A stretch of 64,000 bases of DNA from Diphasiastrum complanatum. Taxonomy: Eukaryota; Streptophyta; Lycopodiopsida; Lycopodiales; Lycopodiaceae. The position numbers were made by a program, and so were the translations under genes. Shown one piece after another: positions 14,901-24,640 of this stretch. The notes under the pieces were generated by a model. It was not told the DNA's origin. It was given only the letters and a program-made list of their open reading frames with translations, and did no database searches. Numbering within the stretch: position 1 is the first letter of the stretch; every line of letters starts with the position of its first letter. The stretch lies in contig CM055093.1 of NCBI GenBank assembly GCA_029204225.1, forward strand, positions 33,740,525-33,804,524, written 5' to 3'.

Positions 14901-16331
14901 GGTTGATACAACAGCTTTATGTCTGTTGTCATGAATTTGAAATATGTGCACCTCACACACGTTTTTCAGATGCAACCACTCTAAAGCTGAAAACAAATAT
15001 CTAGGTTCTAGGTTTGCAAATGCTAACCTTTTGTGATAAGCAGTTTAATGGACTATCTGAGGCTTATTTTGTTGTGAGTTAGTGAGATAAATGTCTTTCT
15101 TTGCAAAAAAGAAAGTACCAAAAAACGCCAGGCAGAATTAGTCATCTTTTGTGAGATGATCCTGTCATGAGCAATAATACTCGCTCATTGAATCACGGTT
15201 ACCCAACCTTTTCAAAACTGTTCAAACCATTGTTGCATTGTTGATTTCATAGCAAAGATAACTTAATCCAACTTCATGCATCATACTATTGTAGTTGTTT
15301 TTTGGAAGAAATTCTTGCATTAGCATTTTTGATCACCTGCATGGTAGGCATAAACACTCTAGGAGTATCTATAGAGAGAAATGCAAGCACAATAAAAAAC
15401 TAAGACAACTTGCCTCCAATGTTTGCTAGATGCTTCGCATAAAACAACTAGATTTAATCTGATGGTGAGCAGTTTATTTATGAGTGTCATCCTGTGTTCA
15501 ACTTCCAAGCTCAACTATTTTGACCCGCCCTTGCATTTTTTAACTAACCTCGAGTATGCGAGGTGATAAATAAATCTGTCACCAAGATATATAGGCCTTA
15601 ATCTCTTTATTTTATTGTTATGGGTTTCTTCCATGAGCATCTTTTCTTCAATAAGGTAGTTCAGTGGTTTTCACAAACATGCCTTTCCAAGCCCAATGTA
15701 GCATTTTATTTGATGTATGAGCCCCTTGAAGAAGTTAAGAGACTGAGAGTACCCTTCATATATGACTGAGTAAAGTGCTTGGATAATCATAAGAATCTAA
15801 ATTCGCTCAATTTCCTGTAAAAAACTGTCTTTTTGAAAATTCATAGCACCCTTTGTGAACTTTGATGATACAGAGTGGCACCTTTCAAGTTTCCAGTTGA
15901 TGTAAACTGACGCTATCAGCCGTCCTCCCCTCTTTTACCCATATTATAGAATTTTCTGATAGTGGCTCGTCTTAGGGAAAGAAATTGTGTATTTAATTGG
16001 GTGGTTTGCCAATGGTTGCCACGCTCAACAGGCTGTCTGCATGCTATTCCGTTTCTTCATTTAACTGCAGCATTCATCTTCACATGATATTTAAGTCGTT
16101 TAGTTCAATTCTGTTGCTGTTTTTTTCCATGCTGATTATGTATCTCTCCTTTTGAAAATCATAACTGTGAACATACTATGTTCAAATATATCACTGAATT
16201 ACCTTTGTTTCCGTGCTGAATTTGTTCATGTAGCTCTCAAAAAGCTCTGGGATGAAGTTTTTACCACTGGGCAAATTCCAATCGAAAATCTTGAGCAGCT
16301 AGAAAGTTTGCGTGGAAAATACCGTCTTTAA
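7300..16331 (+). CDS. RPAP3: RPAP3-like R2TP co-chaperone, 3' seven exons (5' end not found)
   Basis: The family tethers HSP90 through TPR repeats and, through its C-terminal domain, the R2TP complex (RUVBL1/2, PIH1) that assembles RNA polymerase II and other large complexes. Exons: 7300-7421, 7769-7851, 8137-8325, 14153-14338, 14491-14585, 14704-14801, 16234-16331. Every junction is GT-AG and the phases agree across all six introns. Exons 1-2 encode a TPR unit with VDCTEAISLDDRYTKAYSRR and then FALRLEPQNKEL. Exon 3 is a Ser/Pro linker. Exon 4 has an Ala-rich stretch and then PKTSYEFETMWKGLAGDR, the start of the RPAP3 C-terminal domain. Exons 5-7 complete that domain (PLALPKLFKDSL; GRFNMTILFLTPKDKA; final GKYRL) and end at TAA. 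The first exon opens in phase 2, so at least one upstream exon is missing. No stop or frameshift is present. Intron 3 is 5.8 kb and full of transposons. The family call comes from motif memory, not a search. Confidence 0.85.
7512..7696. repeat. Fold-back (MITE-like) element in RPAP3 intron
   Basis: About 185 bp lies in the intron between exons 7300-7421 and 7769-7851. Its ends are imperfect inverted repeats, ttgcaacatggcatag (7512-7527) and ctatgcaacatgcaa (7682-7696). Inside are a perfect 11-bp hairpin (aatcgctgttt at 7546-7556 against aaacagcgatt at 7563-7573) and a perfect 16-bp palindrome, atttgctgcagcaaat, at 7627-7642. The motif GCGAATCGC recurs three times. There is no open frame. It may be a non-autonomous DNA transposon, but no clear target duplication was found. 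Confidence 0.6.
8916..8946. repeat. (TC)n microsatellite, about 15 units
   Basis: An uninterrupted dinucleotide run inside the large RPAP3 intron. No neighbouring element boundary is evident. Confidence 0.95.
9100..9890 (-). pseudogene. Ty1/copia pol remnant (RT end and RNase H)
   Basis: Read on the minus strand, 9393-9118 carries HSRRKHIDIKYHY followed by IFTKALAKGRH, the characteristic C-terminal copia RNase H region. Further upstream on that strand, degenerate sequence at 9420-9480 still reads SSTEVEYIAATHA, matching the copia RNase H motif around its catalytic Glu. The block 9650-9800 resembles the RT-to-RNase H connection but has several stops. No LTR or polypurine tract could be assigned. 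It is an old fragment inside the large RPAP3 intron. Confidence 0.75.
9891..10410 (+). mobile_element. Probable gypsy LTR, 5' limit unknown
   Basis: This stretch precedes a primer-binding site at 10411 and has no coding sense, so by position it should be the 5' LTR of the gypsy remnant that continues to 12.9 kb. It ends ...gatcctaact rather than in the usual CA, so the 3' limit may have drifted. No second copy is present in the window to prove it. Confidence 0.35.
10411..10422 (+). other. Retrotransposon primer-binding site (tRNA-iMet type)
   Basis: TGGTATTAGAGC differs at one base from the common plant primer-binding site TGGTATCAGAGC. It is followed by a non-coding leader and then gypsy coding remnants in the same orientation. 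Confidence 0.7.
10853..11618 (-). mobile_element. Solo LTR-like block, minus orientation
   Basis: The reverse complement resembles the LTR that precedes the copia element at 19.4 kb: it shares a tctctctctacccgag segment, a ttgccttaga segment, and an end combining CACAYGTGTGAA with TTCACA. On the + strand it opens TGTGAAGGTTTCACATGTG. The right edge is less sure (tttaca at 11613-11618) and the flanking 5-mers do not match, so the limits are tentative. No primer-binding site lies at either edge, consistent with a solo LTR. It contains the phased repeat array described separately. Confidence 0.55.
11253..11465 (-). repeat. Seven-copy about 32-bp array of CCAAT-box units
   Basis: GATTGG (CCAATC on the minus strand, the LTR's sense strand) starts at 11256, 11289, 11321, 11353, 11385, 11417 and 11448, giving steps of 33, 32, 32, 32, 32 and 31 bp. 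The motif is nearly always part of GGNCCAATCA, while the spacer is only loosely conserved (catgatgtgcacctctaaa-like). A related LTR on the + strand has three CCAAT boxes at 33-bp steps (18947, 18980, 19013). CCAAT is the classical NF-Y binding sequence; enhancer function is an inference. Confidence 0.85.
11941..12900 (+). pseudogene. Ty3/gypsy gag-protease-RT remnant
   Basis: In order on the + strand: a gag tail (11955-12030, RPTLDHEAYAKARSAGL), then the region after the protease (12170-12360, FHIMNLDKVDMILGEEWF), then 12324-12701 with FRKLRHEFDDVLPEQLVEGL, the approach to reverse transcriptase. Degenerate RT traces (kinndltik-like) continue to about 12820. The same landmarks occur in the minus-strand gypsy element at 41.1-42.1 kb ([18 protein letters not shown]), so both belong to one family. 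Several frameshifts and stops are present and the catalytic core of RT is missing. It lies in the large RPAP3 intron. Confidence 0.8.
12901..14152. other. Rest of large RPAP3 intron; unassigned
   Basis: A GC-richer block at 13000-13560 reads through Pro/Gln-rich short frames on the + strand without a family motif; it could be worn transposon sequence. The remainder is T-rich intron ending in the acceptor ...gattgtatgtag at 14152. Confidence 0.4.
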
Positions 16332-17813
16332 ATGTGCTTTTAGGAACTGCAGTGCCGCTTACCATCAAAGAAATATTTCATCTTGAAAATCATTACTTTA
16401 GACCTGTGAACGATGTGTGTTTCCATTAACACAGATCACATGAGCATATGGTATGTCTCTGTAATATATTTGATGTGTAGGCTTAATTACGTAGGCTTTG
16501 GCAGCATCTTAATGTGAGCTGATTAAGGAGACCATTAGTCAAGATGGAGAAACTGCATCAAGCACTACGCAGCAATGAATGCCAGAGTTCAAAGCTAGGG
16601 GTTTATGAGTTTATAATGAGCCATACATTTCAGACAAAGTAGTTGAATGTATGACATAGTCAGGTTTATATGAAAGTTAGCATTATGTGAGTACACTGAT
16701 TAAGTTGGAGCTAGATTTACCACTTTATAGCAGTAACATGCCTTTCGCGAAAAACCTCATTACAAACAATGGCAAAGTTGCCCAACATTTTGAGATGTTC
16801 TAATGCTTTTCCGTAGTTGAGGTATTTGTACAAGCAAGCATTGATGTTGATTCAGTGTAGAAAGGAAACTTGAAAGTAATTACAGTTAATTCCCCTTACT
16901 CTCAACATACTACTTGATTTTTCAGGAACTATGAGTGAAATGCAAACAATTGAGCTGAAGAGCAATGGTTATACTAGTAATGGCTACAGTAGAGGTGTAA
17001 GATGCTCTCGAGTATAAACTGTGCTTGTGTCAAATTAATTATCTGTCGGCATTCCCTTTGGGATGGCTACCCTATGCTGATAGCCACATTCATAATTATT
17101 GCCCGGTTGAGATATGATGGCCTACAAGATCCTGTTATGTAGAAGTTGTTTCTTCAAAATGCACTTATTGCAGCTATATCTTGAAAGCCATTTTCAGAAG
17201 GCCTGATGCATTGTTGTGTAGTATTCTTAAGTTCAGAAATATGGCTCCAAACCTGTCCTTGGGGTCGGGATTTTAACTTCAATTTGTTACACAAATGAGT
17301 ACATACTAGAGATAGGAAAATAATGCAATAAACATGTCAAAACGTAAAATGCCAAATAAAAACGAGTCTTGTAAGTGTAACAAAATTGTAGATTTATGAA
17401 AGGTCTAAAAAAATCATATTTGTATATGCTCTTGAATCTATGCATGTTTTGAAGCTCCTATCAATATAAGCTAGTTAATGAGTTTGTTGATGCAACTCAT
17501 CATCTTTTGATAGCTAGTTGCTGATTGTACAAACCCCATCACTTGTTGATTTTTTACTGATTATAGAAGATTGTTTTTCTTGTAATTCAATTGGTATTAG
17601 AGTCTAAATTTAAGTGAGCATAATATTTGAGTTTTTCAAGCTTTCAATCTAGGGTTTAATGTGTAGTATTGGACTAGTAGTACAATTTTATCATTTTTTT
17701 GTGATCCAACTTTGATTTGAAGATTTAACGGAGTGATTTGAGGTTCAAGAGGGACTTAAATTTTGTGTAATCCTCAAAAATCATGAAGGTCCCGTGTCAA
17801 AGAGCAAGCCTAG
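16332..17813. other. 3' flank of RPAP3-like gene; nothing recognised
   Basis: It begins with the probable 3' UTR. No canonical AATAAA occurs immediately after the stop, so the poly(A) site cannot be placed. No coding remnant or repeat was recognised up to the LTR at 17814. Confidence 0.4.
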
Positions 17814-18263
17814 TGTTAGGGACCCAACCGGTCCCAAACCCAAACTTGAGACTGGATGTTGATTGGGCATGTAGACTTGGCCGATGACTTGTGAATCTGC
17901 ATGGTTGTCACGTGTCATGATCTAGGTGTGCACATGGCTTGGAGTCTTTCTCCTTGGAGGTATACAAGGGGAGGATGACTCATTTGCCATCCATTCTATC
18001 TACCTAAGAGGAGGTGGATGGAGAGTGTGTGCACGGCCAGGATGAGTGCTAGCTTGAGGTAGGAGATGGCTGAGAGCCTAGGCATGTGGTATGGAACGCT
18101 GTCTAGGATGGAGGTCGGATCCCGCTTGATACAGTCATAGGCCAGGACACAGAAGGTGGACCCGAATTAAGTCCTATGGCGAGGTGGAACGTGAATCGTT
18201 CGGTCTCTTGGTCTCTTGTGGTTAACCGACACTTGGAGGTTTGCAGTAAGTAAAGTTATAACA
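17814..18263 (+). mobile_element. Gypsy 5' LTR (450 bp)
   Basis: It opens TGTTAGGGACCC and closes GTTATAACA, so the ends are inverted TGTTA/TAACA. A primer-binding site follows within 3 bases and a gypsy gag lies 370 bp downstream in the same orientation. No partner LTR is found in the window. Confidence 0.7.
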
Positions 18264-18265
18264 TA

Positions 18266-18278
18266 CGGTATCAGAGCC
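18266..18278 (+). other. Primer-binding site (tRNA-iMet type)
   Basis: CGGTATCAGAGCC matches the plant initiator-Met primer-binding site except at its first base. It lies directly after the LTR end at 18263. Confidence 0.75.
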
Positions 18279-18629
18279 ATTGTATGTCGAAAGCAGGTGT
18301 GTTGATCCGAAATCATTTTTTCGATTTCAATTGCCTAAATACTAACAGTGTTTTTGACGAATTTTTAAGTTATGTAATTTTTTTTTTTAAATTCAGAGAA
18401 TTTAAAATTTTTACTTTTTTTTTTTCAGTTTCTTGAATTATCTATGAAATATACTAAAATTAGTGAATTGACCATACTGAAGTCAATTTTGGTCAACTAT
18501 ACTTCGCTAATAGTTAATCAAATATTAACTAATTTTAGTAATTTTTAGGAATAGGTAAATCGAAATTCTTGAAGAAATTTCAAATCAAGCTGCAAATCCA
18601 GATGCACCATCTTATAGATTTGTCAGCAG

Positions 18630-18925
18630 TTGAGTACGGCGCTCAACAATATGAATAATCAGAATCAGATGAGAGATCAGCAAATGGAGGTTCTTTTGAA
18701 CCAAGTCAAATTGTTATATTCGCCCAATCTCGGTTTTCAGGAGATTTATTCGAGAGAGAAGAAGAAGAAACCTGAAGTCGTCGAAGACTGGCTCGCTAAG
18801 TGGAGCAGTTACTTCAACCTGCATGGAGTTCCTGATGAGAAGAAAATTGAAAGTGTCGTGTTGTTCTTACGCGGCAAAGCGTTATCGTGGTGGCGAGATT
18901 TACCGGTGAAGCCAACAATCATAAG
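18630..18925 (+). pseudogene. Ty3/gypsy gag fragment
   Basis: The open frame begins at ATG 18630 and contains VVEDWLAKWSSYFNLHGVPD followed by LRGKALSWWRDLP, the hallmark W...W...WW pattern of the plant retrotransposon gag domain. After about 95 residues the reading passes into an unrelated LTR near 18926, which breaks gag. The frame runs on to 18986, but its last residues are LTR-encoded and are not gag. It belongs with the LTR and primer-binding site at 17814-18278. Confidence 0.8.
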
Positions 18926-19389
18926 TGAGAAAATTGGCAGAAGGGCCCAATCAAAATCAAAGGATGTGAAGTCACTCATCCAATAGGATGTTAAAGGTCT
19001 TAGAAAAGGGGTCCAATAGGATTGAAGCTTGGATCTCCATGAGTTCTATATATACATTGATTTTTTATCATAATCTAATGTGAGTTTTTTGAGTCAATTT
19101 GGAGATTCATCAATTTTGAGTGTATTTCTCTCTCTACCCTTCACCAAAAGTGGTGGTTTCTCTCTCTACCCGAGGAGAGGAGCTTGTTGGGACTTATTTT
19201 TTAGTAGTACATGTTTCCACACGTGTGAAACACCTTTGGTAATGAATGAATGCATGTAGAATGGTCTCTTTGCCTTAGATTTTGTCATTGATCTTGGATT
19301 TCAATCATTAGAAGATCTATAGTGCATGAGCCAAGCTTAATGAAATCAATGTCACACATTAGGGCATTCCCACACGTGTGAATTTCACA
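18926..19389 (+). mobile_element. Copia 5' LTR (about 464 bp)
   Basis: The 3' end is firm: ...GTGTGAATTTCACA at 19389 directly before a primer-binding site. The 5' end is inferred at TGAGAAAATTGG (18926), one mismatch from the inverse of TTTCACA. Three CCAAT boxes at 18947, 18980 and 19013 lie in the U3 part. Palindromes CACACGTGTG occur at 19218 and 19371. The 3' LTR is not present downstream. Confidence 0.6.
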
Positions 19390-19402
19390 TGGTATTAGAG
19401 CC
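19390..19402 (+). other. Primer-binding site (tRNA-iMet type)
   Basis: TGGTATTAGAGCC abuts the LTR end with no spacer. The following 600 bp are a non-coding leader that contains another CACGTGTG at 19577. Confidence 0.8.
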
Positions 19403-20040
19403 TACCTAAGCTTTTGATGCATCTATCATCCATAGTTTCAAAATTTTCATGAAAATCAAAATCTAGAGAATGTTAATTGCATCTCCCATGCTATCTCAAG
19501 GAAATTTGGATCAAAAGGGGTTCATTATTATAATGATTGAATCATTTTAGGTACGGTACAAAATTCAGTGTTCAGGCACGTGTGAAGTACAACCAAGTTC
19601 ATTTGGAAAGTTCTCTTCCAAGCTAGATCCAAATTTGGTGCTAGATAACTTGTTTGAAAGTTAGTTTTGTCTAGTTTTTGTAGCAATTTGTTTCAATCCA
19701 TTTGGTCGAGCCAATCAAAAGTTATCAGCTTTTGAAGAGGGTTAGGTAGGGCACCTAGACTTGTGTGGACACATTTGGTTTGATCATATCTTGCTAGTTT
19801 GACCTAAAAATTCAAGAAGAGGCTTGTCAATGTCATCTATTTGAGATCTGGTCAACTTTTTGAGGTCATAGCCACATTGTTTCTTACAGTTCCATTGTAT
19901 TAGAGTGATTTGTGGATTCCTTGAGTGTTTCACACATGCCAAAGATAGTTTGACCCAAACTTTGCCTATACTCTATCAATTGATGAGAGGTTGATCTAGT
20001 TTGAGAGAGATTGGTAGAGCTAGTGAGATCCATCTCACAT

Positions 20041-21840
20041 TTTGTTGCAAAATCTTGCATAGGAGTTGGTAGTACACCTTTACTGGATCCTATAGTGACT
20101 AGTGAAAGACTATCTACCTCCAACTATTCTATTTGGAAGGTTATAATGGAATCAATCTTGATACTCCAAGATGTGATGGGGGACATTGCACCGCAAGTTC
20201 TTCAAGAAGTACAAAAGTATAAGAAGAGAGCTAGGATGGCTCTCCATTATATCAAGACGAATGTCTTTAATGAGATTTTGAGAGAGATTGGTGCTTGTAC
20301 TTCGGCCAAGGATGCTTGGGATACTCTCAAAGATCTATGAGGCCAAAAATACCTCTAGGCTTCTCACTCTTAGAAATCAAATATTTCAAAGTTGTCAAAA
20401 GAGTGATGAGAGTGCCACTAATTATGTTTTGAGAGTGAAAGACATTCATTGGGAGCTTGCTTGTATTGGAGATTCCCTCAAAAAAAGTGAGCTAGTCCAA
20501 GTCATACTCAATGTCTTGAAGGATGAATATGAGAATCTTGTCCAATCCTATGCTATCAAGGAGGAGCTACCAACCTTGGAGGCTTTGCAAGGAGTGCTAA
20601 TAGTTGAAGAATCAAGGCATGAGAACAACCTATTAAGGATGGACAAATTGTCACTCAATCATAATGGTGATGGCAAGTTCTATTTGCCAAGCACAAAGAG
20701 AGGAGCAAAAAGCAACACCAACACTTCTCTAAGGACAAAGCAAAAGATCAAGATGAAGAGGAGGATGATTCCTCTCAAGATTCTACTTAGAAGAAGAAAA
20801 AAAAAGATGTTAAGTGCTTCTTTTATGGCAAGAAAGGCCACTATGCTACCAATTGCTTCAAAAAGAAGAACCAATTCAAGCAAGTCAACATCTCTCATGA
20901 GAAAGAAGACTTTATTGCTATGATAGAGAATGCTCACTTATGGCATCAAGTTTCTCCTCTTCCGGCTTCAAGAAAGCTAACTCTTGGTATATTGATAGTG
21001 GAGCATCATCTCATATGTGTATCTCCAAGGATTTCTTCTCATCTATTATTCCTTATGAAGGAATCAAGAGGTCCATATTTATTGCAAGTGATCAAGAGTG
21101 CAAAATTGGAGTAGGGACTATTCCCTTGAAGCTTGCATCATCAAAAGTTCTATCTCTTCACAAGGTTCTTTTTGTTCCCAAGCTTACAAAGAATCTTTTA
21201 AGTGTTGGCCAATTACTTGATGGTGGCCTTGATGTCAATTTTCATATTGACAATTGTGTGATCAAGAAGGATGCCAGTGAGATCCTTGCTCATGGATCAA
21301 GATATGAAGGCATCTACAAATTGGATCCAAGAGCGAGAGCAAAATCTCTTGATGTTTCTTGTATATCCAACATTTCAAATGAGGATGATCACACAAGATG
21401 CACATGTTTATATCTTCTCTCTTCAAGATCTATGGTGCCTGATTATTTCCTATTATTCAAAGCATATGTTGAGATGGAATTCTCATTGAAGATCAAAACT
21501 TTGAGGAGTGATGGAGCTCTTGGAGGAAATACACCATATGAAGTATTATTCAAGAAGCCTAAGGTTGATCACCTTAGTGACTTTGAAGGTGTTTGCTTTG
21601 CACATATTCCCTTGGAACCTGGATCATGGTTGGATGCTTATCCACCAAGGAGGCCTATAAAGCCTTTATACTCTCTATTTCAAAAGTGATTGAGAGTAAA
21701 GATGTCATACTTTATGAAGATCAACATTCAACCTTGGAAGGGGCTGAGATCAAGGCATCTCAAGATGCATCTCAAATCATATCTATTGAAGACTATCAAG
21801 ATGTGATGGGGTCAAGGTTTGAGGAGGAGTATTCTCAACA
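20041..21840 (+). pseudogene. Ty1/copia gag-pol, internally deleted
   Basis: Gag spans about 20059-20680 (STSNYSIWKVIMES, then KSELVQVILNVLKDEYENLV) with a frameshift near 20336. A zinc knuckle at 20815-20856 reads CFFYGKKGHYATNC, with Tyr where the second Cys is expected. Protease follows with WYIDSGASSHMC (about 20988-21023), then VLFVPKLTKNLLSVGQLL. The integrase zinc-binding part and nearly all of its catalytic core are missing: the frame jumps to LLSSRSM (about 21418), LRSDGA and TPYEVLFKKP. A trace of the integrase C-terminal region (SKVIESKDVI) lies near 21690. RT and RNase H are absent. It is the same family as the complete element at 54.5-60.5 kb, by the shared order and wording of these blocks. 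Confidence 0.85.
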
Positions 21841-22440
21841 CATAAAATCAAGGGGATCTTCAAGATGGATGTCCGAGTCTTTATGGCTCATTTTTCATGG
21901 TAAAGGGAGGCAAGTTTTAGGTGATATCCACTTCAACATCCTCACATATGCTTCTCTTCCATTACTTGATGTACTATCTTGCTTTATTGAGATTTTTACA
22001 TCTCAAAGTTCAAGTACGACAATTGTAGTTTTGGATGATGCCTATTGTATGGACATATTTCTTGTCATTGATGGCTTAAATATGTTTTCAAAGCATTTTG
22101 AAAGCAAGATATTGTGTCATCAAAAGTATGTTTTTGGACCTTGTAAGAGCAAGACTGAGTTTGATACTCATAGTTTGAAAAATCATATTGTTACATGATT
22201 TGAGACAATTTGTGAACTTCTCTTGAGATTAAGTGAATCATCCTTGAAGGACACTTACATCCTTGAGAAATTTTTTATCCTCAATAAGATCAAGATTACA
22301 TTTGATTTCAAGATTAGATCCATCATGGATAAAGTTCATAGTATGTGGACTAGTCAAGCTAGTTTGCTTAATCTTGATTCAGTTTACGGGCAATTGGTCC
22401 ATACTAGTTCGTTTTTAGTTATAGAAAGAGTATGAATAGT
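21841..22440 (+). other. Unassigned sequence continuing from copia remnant
   Basis: An open frame runs on without interruption to 22198 but no longer resembles copia protein. Motifs such as VVLDDAYCMDIF are not ones I recognise. It may be diverged element sequence or a foreign piece joined to the deleted element. Confidence 0.3.
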
Positions 22441-23382
22441 TTTAACCGTTTTTATTTTATTTAGCCAAAAGACTTGGTGTGGACACGTGTGCTGGTATTA
22501 GGGCAAAACCATGCCATGCTAACATGAATGAGGTATCATACCAGCAACATACGGCTGCTAGCACCATAATCAAGCATACACTAGTGAGAGCCCAATAGGT
22601 ATACTTATACCCATCCAAAGCCCATGCATACTTATACCCATCCAAGGCCCATGCACCACTAGTAGTGCATTGTGACACCTCCTTGGACGCTCTGCAGCCT
22701 ATCTAGGCCACGTCATCCAGTTCTCCAATGACTCACCGATAGACCCATACCAATCCACCATCATGAGTGTAGACGTACGACCATTGATTATGACCTAATG
22801 CACATAAGGGCCCCAGATCCCTTATATTCACAATTAACTTACGGGTTGTTGGCCTACTGATCCCTAGCGTGGACACGCTATCCTAGACCAGTCGTGGGCA
22901 TGACAACAATAGTGAGAGCTTTGTGACACAATCGTTGATGTTGTCACATATCACTGGTGACCAACTGCAGCATTTCAAACCCTCCTATGACTACCAGCAC
23001 TTCGGCACCTAGTTCAACTTGGTCTAAATTAGTTGATCTACCCAAATGGCACCAGTAATTTGTTTATGGAAATAGTTCCATATTAAAAAAATCACCAACT
23101 ACACTACTGCTTGTGAAAAATGCAAAAATAAACTTGGTAGAGGCCAAAAATCATGTATATAGGATGATTACACATGTGTGGATCCTGTTCTCACGTGTGA
23201 AACTAGTGTACTTGTCATGTACCATAATCATATATGTGTATCCAGGTTAGATTTGTCCCCCAATAGGGCTGTCTAACCCGTCTTGTTTTCGGCACTTGTG
23301 TAATCATCAACACTTTTTGTTTGCTTGTGACTCGTCATTGCTTTCTATAATCGGACAATGTTCACTGTCTTTGTGCAGATCA
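22441..23382. other. Unassigned; short 27-bp direct repeat
   Basis: A direct duplication of catacttatacccatccaa-type sequence lies at about 22598-22652 (two copies, nearly identical). CACGTGTG motifs occur at 22483 and 23192. By position the stretch may include intron or 5' sequence of the hAT remnant that follows, but no exon could be recognised. Confidence 0.35.
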
Positions 23383-23902
23383 TGGCCCCTTGTTGTGCAA
23401 AATCAAGAGACAGATGTTGGATTTTGAGCGTAAACAGGGATGTTTCAAGGGATCTTAAGGTGAGTATGACGAGTTTTTGCCAAAGCCGCTCACATGGTGG
23501 GGTGTGGTGCAATCTACCCAAACATCAGCTCTCTTGCCACTCGCAACCTTGCTCAAGATTGTTTCTATTCGGCTTGTGAGTGGAACTAGAGCGCTTGGTC
23601 ACTTGTGCACACGAAGGGACGCAACAAGCTCAACATTCCATAGCTAAATAGGTTGGTTTATTGCACCACCAACCTGAAGCTAGTTAGACACATGCAGAAA
23701 GATGGTACACCCCGAGGAGTACCTTATATACATAGACATTGTAGTAGGCCAAGCACAGACAAAGGTTGTGGCTGATGATGAGATTTTTTCGGAGTATTAT
23801 TAGGAGCTGGCACGTCATGACAGGAGGCAACGCAGGACCACTAGGTCCATGGCTAGGGATAATGCAAAGGATGCAGGAGAAGAGGATGGGGATGAGGCTA
23901 AG
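23383..23902 (+). pseudogene. hAT transposase C-terminal remnant
   Basis: Three-frame reading gives FLPKPLTWWGVV, then ISSLATRNLAQDCFYSACEW, then SLVHTKGRNKLNIP, then LNRLVYCTTNLKL. This is the order of the hAT family C-terminal dimerisation domain (WW..., S.CER.W, H.KKRN.L, L..LVY...NL.L). An acidic tail (AGEEDGDEAK) follows to 23902. It has one 1-base frameshift near 23515 and two stop codons, so it is dead. The downstream limit is set by the LTR that begins at 23903. Confidence 0.8.
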
Positions 23903-24342
23903 TGTTAGAATCTACATCGTCATGCCGGTCATTGCTAAAGCACAAACAGGTGACAAACGCTATGTTACCACCCAACCATAGAGGTATTGTCACCTCACCC
24001 CCGTGCACTGGAGCTACAGACCACCATCAAGCAAGCTCGGATCTCATGTAAGCCATGGTGTCCCATACCACCATGCCTTAACCTCGACCCTCGCCTACCT
24101 ACATCCTGAGGCCTAGATAATCCTAGGTGGGTCATCTCCATTCATAGGAGTCACGCATGACCAACGGCACACAACAGTTGTGTACACTGACGCGAGTCCA
24201 TAACAACGAGTCACCACGTGCAAATAAGACATTGACATGTGGCACTCAGAAGACCTATAGCTCCATATCAGTATTTCGTCCCATAACTAAGACCGTCACC
24301 TCAAGTTTCTTGTTGCGTGCCCTTATTTATGGGTACTTAACA
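23903..24342 (-). mobile_element. Gypsy (chromovirus) 3' LTR, 440 bp
   Basis: It opens TGTTAGAATC and ends TACTTAACA (+ strand), with inverted TGTTA/TAACA ends. On the minus strand a purine tract (AAGGGGGAAA, 24343-24352) and a chromodomain reading frame precede it, which marks it as the 3' LTR of a minus-strand element. Its first 217 bp match 43984-44199 with about 15 differences by eye (roughly 7%). It sits directly after the acidic tail of a hAT transposase, with ctaag as the flanking 5-mer. Confidence 0.8.
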
Positions 24343-24352
24343 TTTCCCCCTT
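24343..24352 (-). other. Polypurine tract
   Basis: The minus strand reads AAGGGGGAAA immediately before the LTR, the expected plus-strand priming site of a gypsy element. Confidence 0.7.
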
Positions 24353-24640
24353 AAGAGTCTCCTCCTAAAGGAAGCAAACCAAGGAAGTTCAGTCTTAAGT
24401 AGTCCTCTCTCCCCCAAGTGTCCTCATCATCTGACTTGCCTTTCCAACGTACAAAAAATTCAAAAACCAAACAGTTTCTCAATTGTTGATGATGAATGTC
24501 AACAACTTTTTCAAGTACATTAGGAACAAGGGTAGACAGATCCTCTAACTCTACCAGTTCAACTTCCAAAATTAGGGAATCCTTCCTACTAAGTCGTTCA
24601 TTTAAACGACTTACATGGAAAACTAGAATCGAAGGCCAGC
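24351..24640 (-). pseudogene. Gypsy integrase end with chromodomain
   Basis: Minus-strand reading starts in the GPY/F end of integrase (LVFHVSRLNERLSRKDS) and passes into a chromodomain-like segment: VVDIHHQQLRN, then FEFFVRWKGKSDDEDTW, whose aromatic-rich core matches chromoviral chromodomains thought to guide integration to marked chromatin. The frame stays open from about 24625 to the stop at 24351. Upstream integrase sequence is missing; the break is near 24640. Confidence 0.75.
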
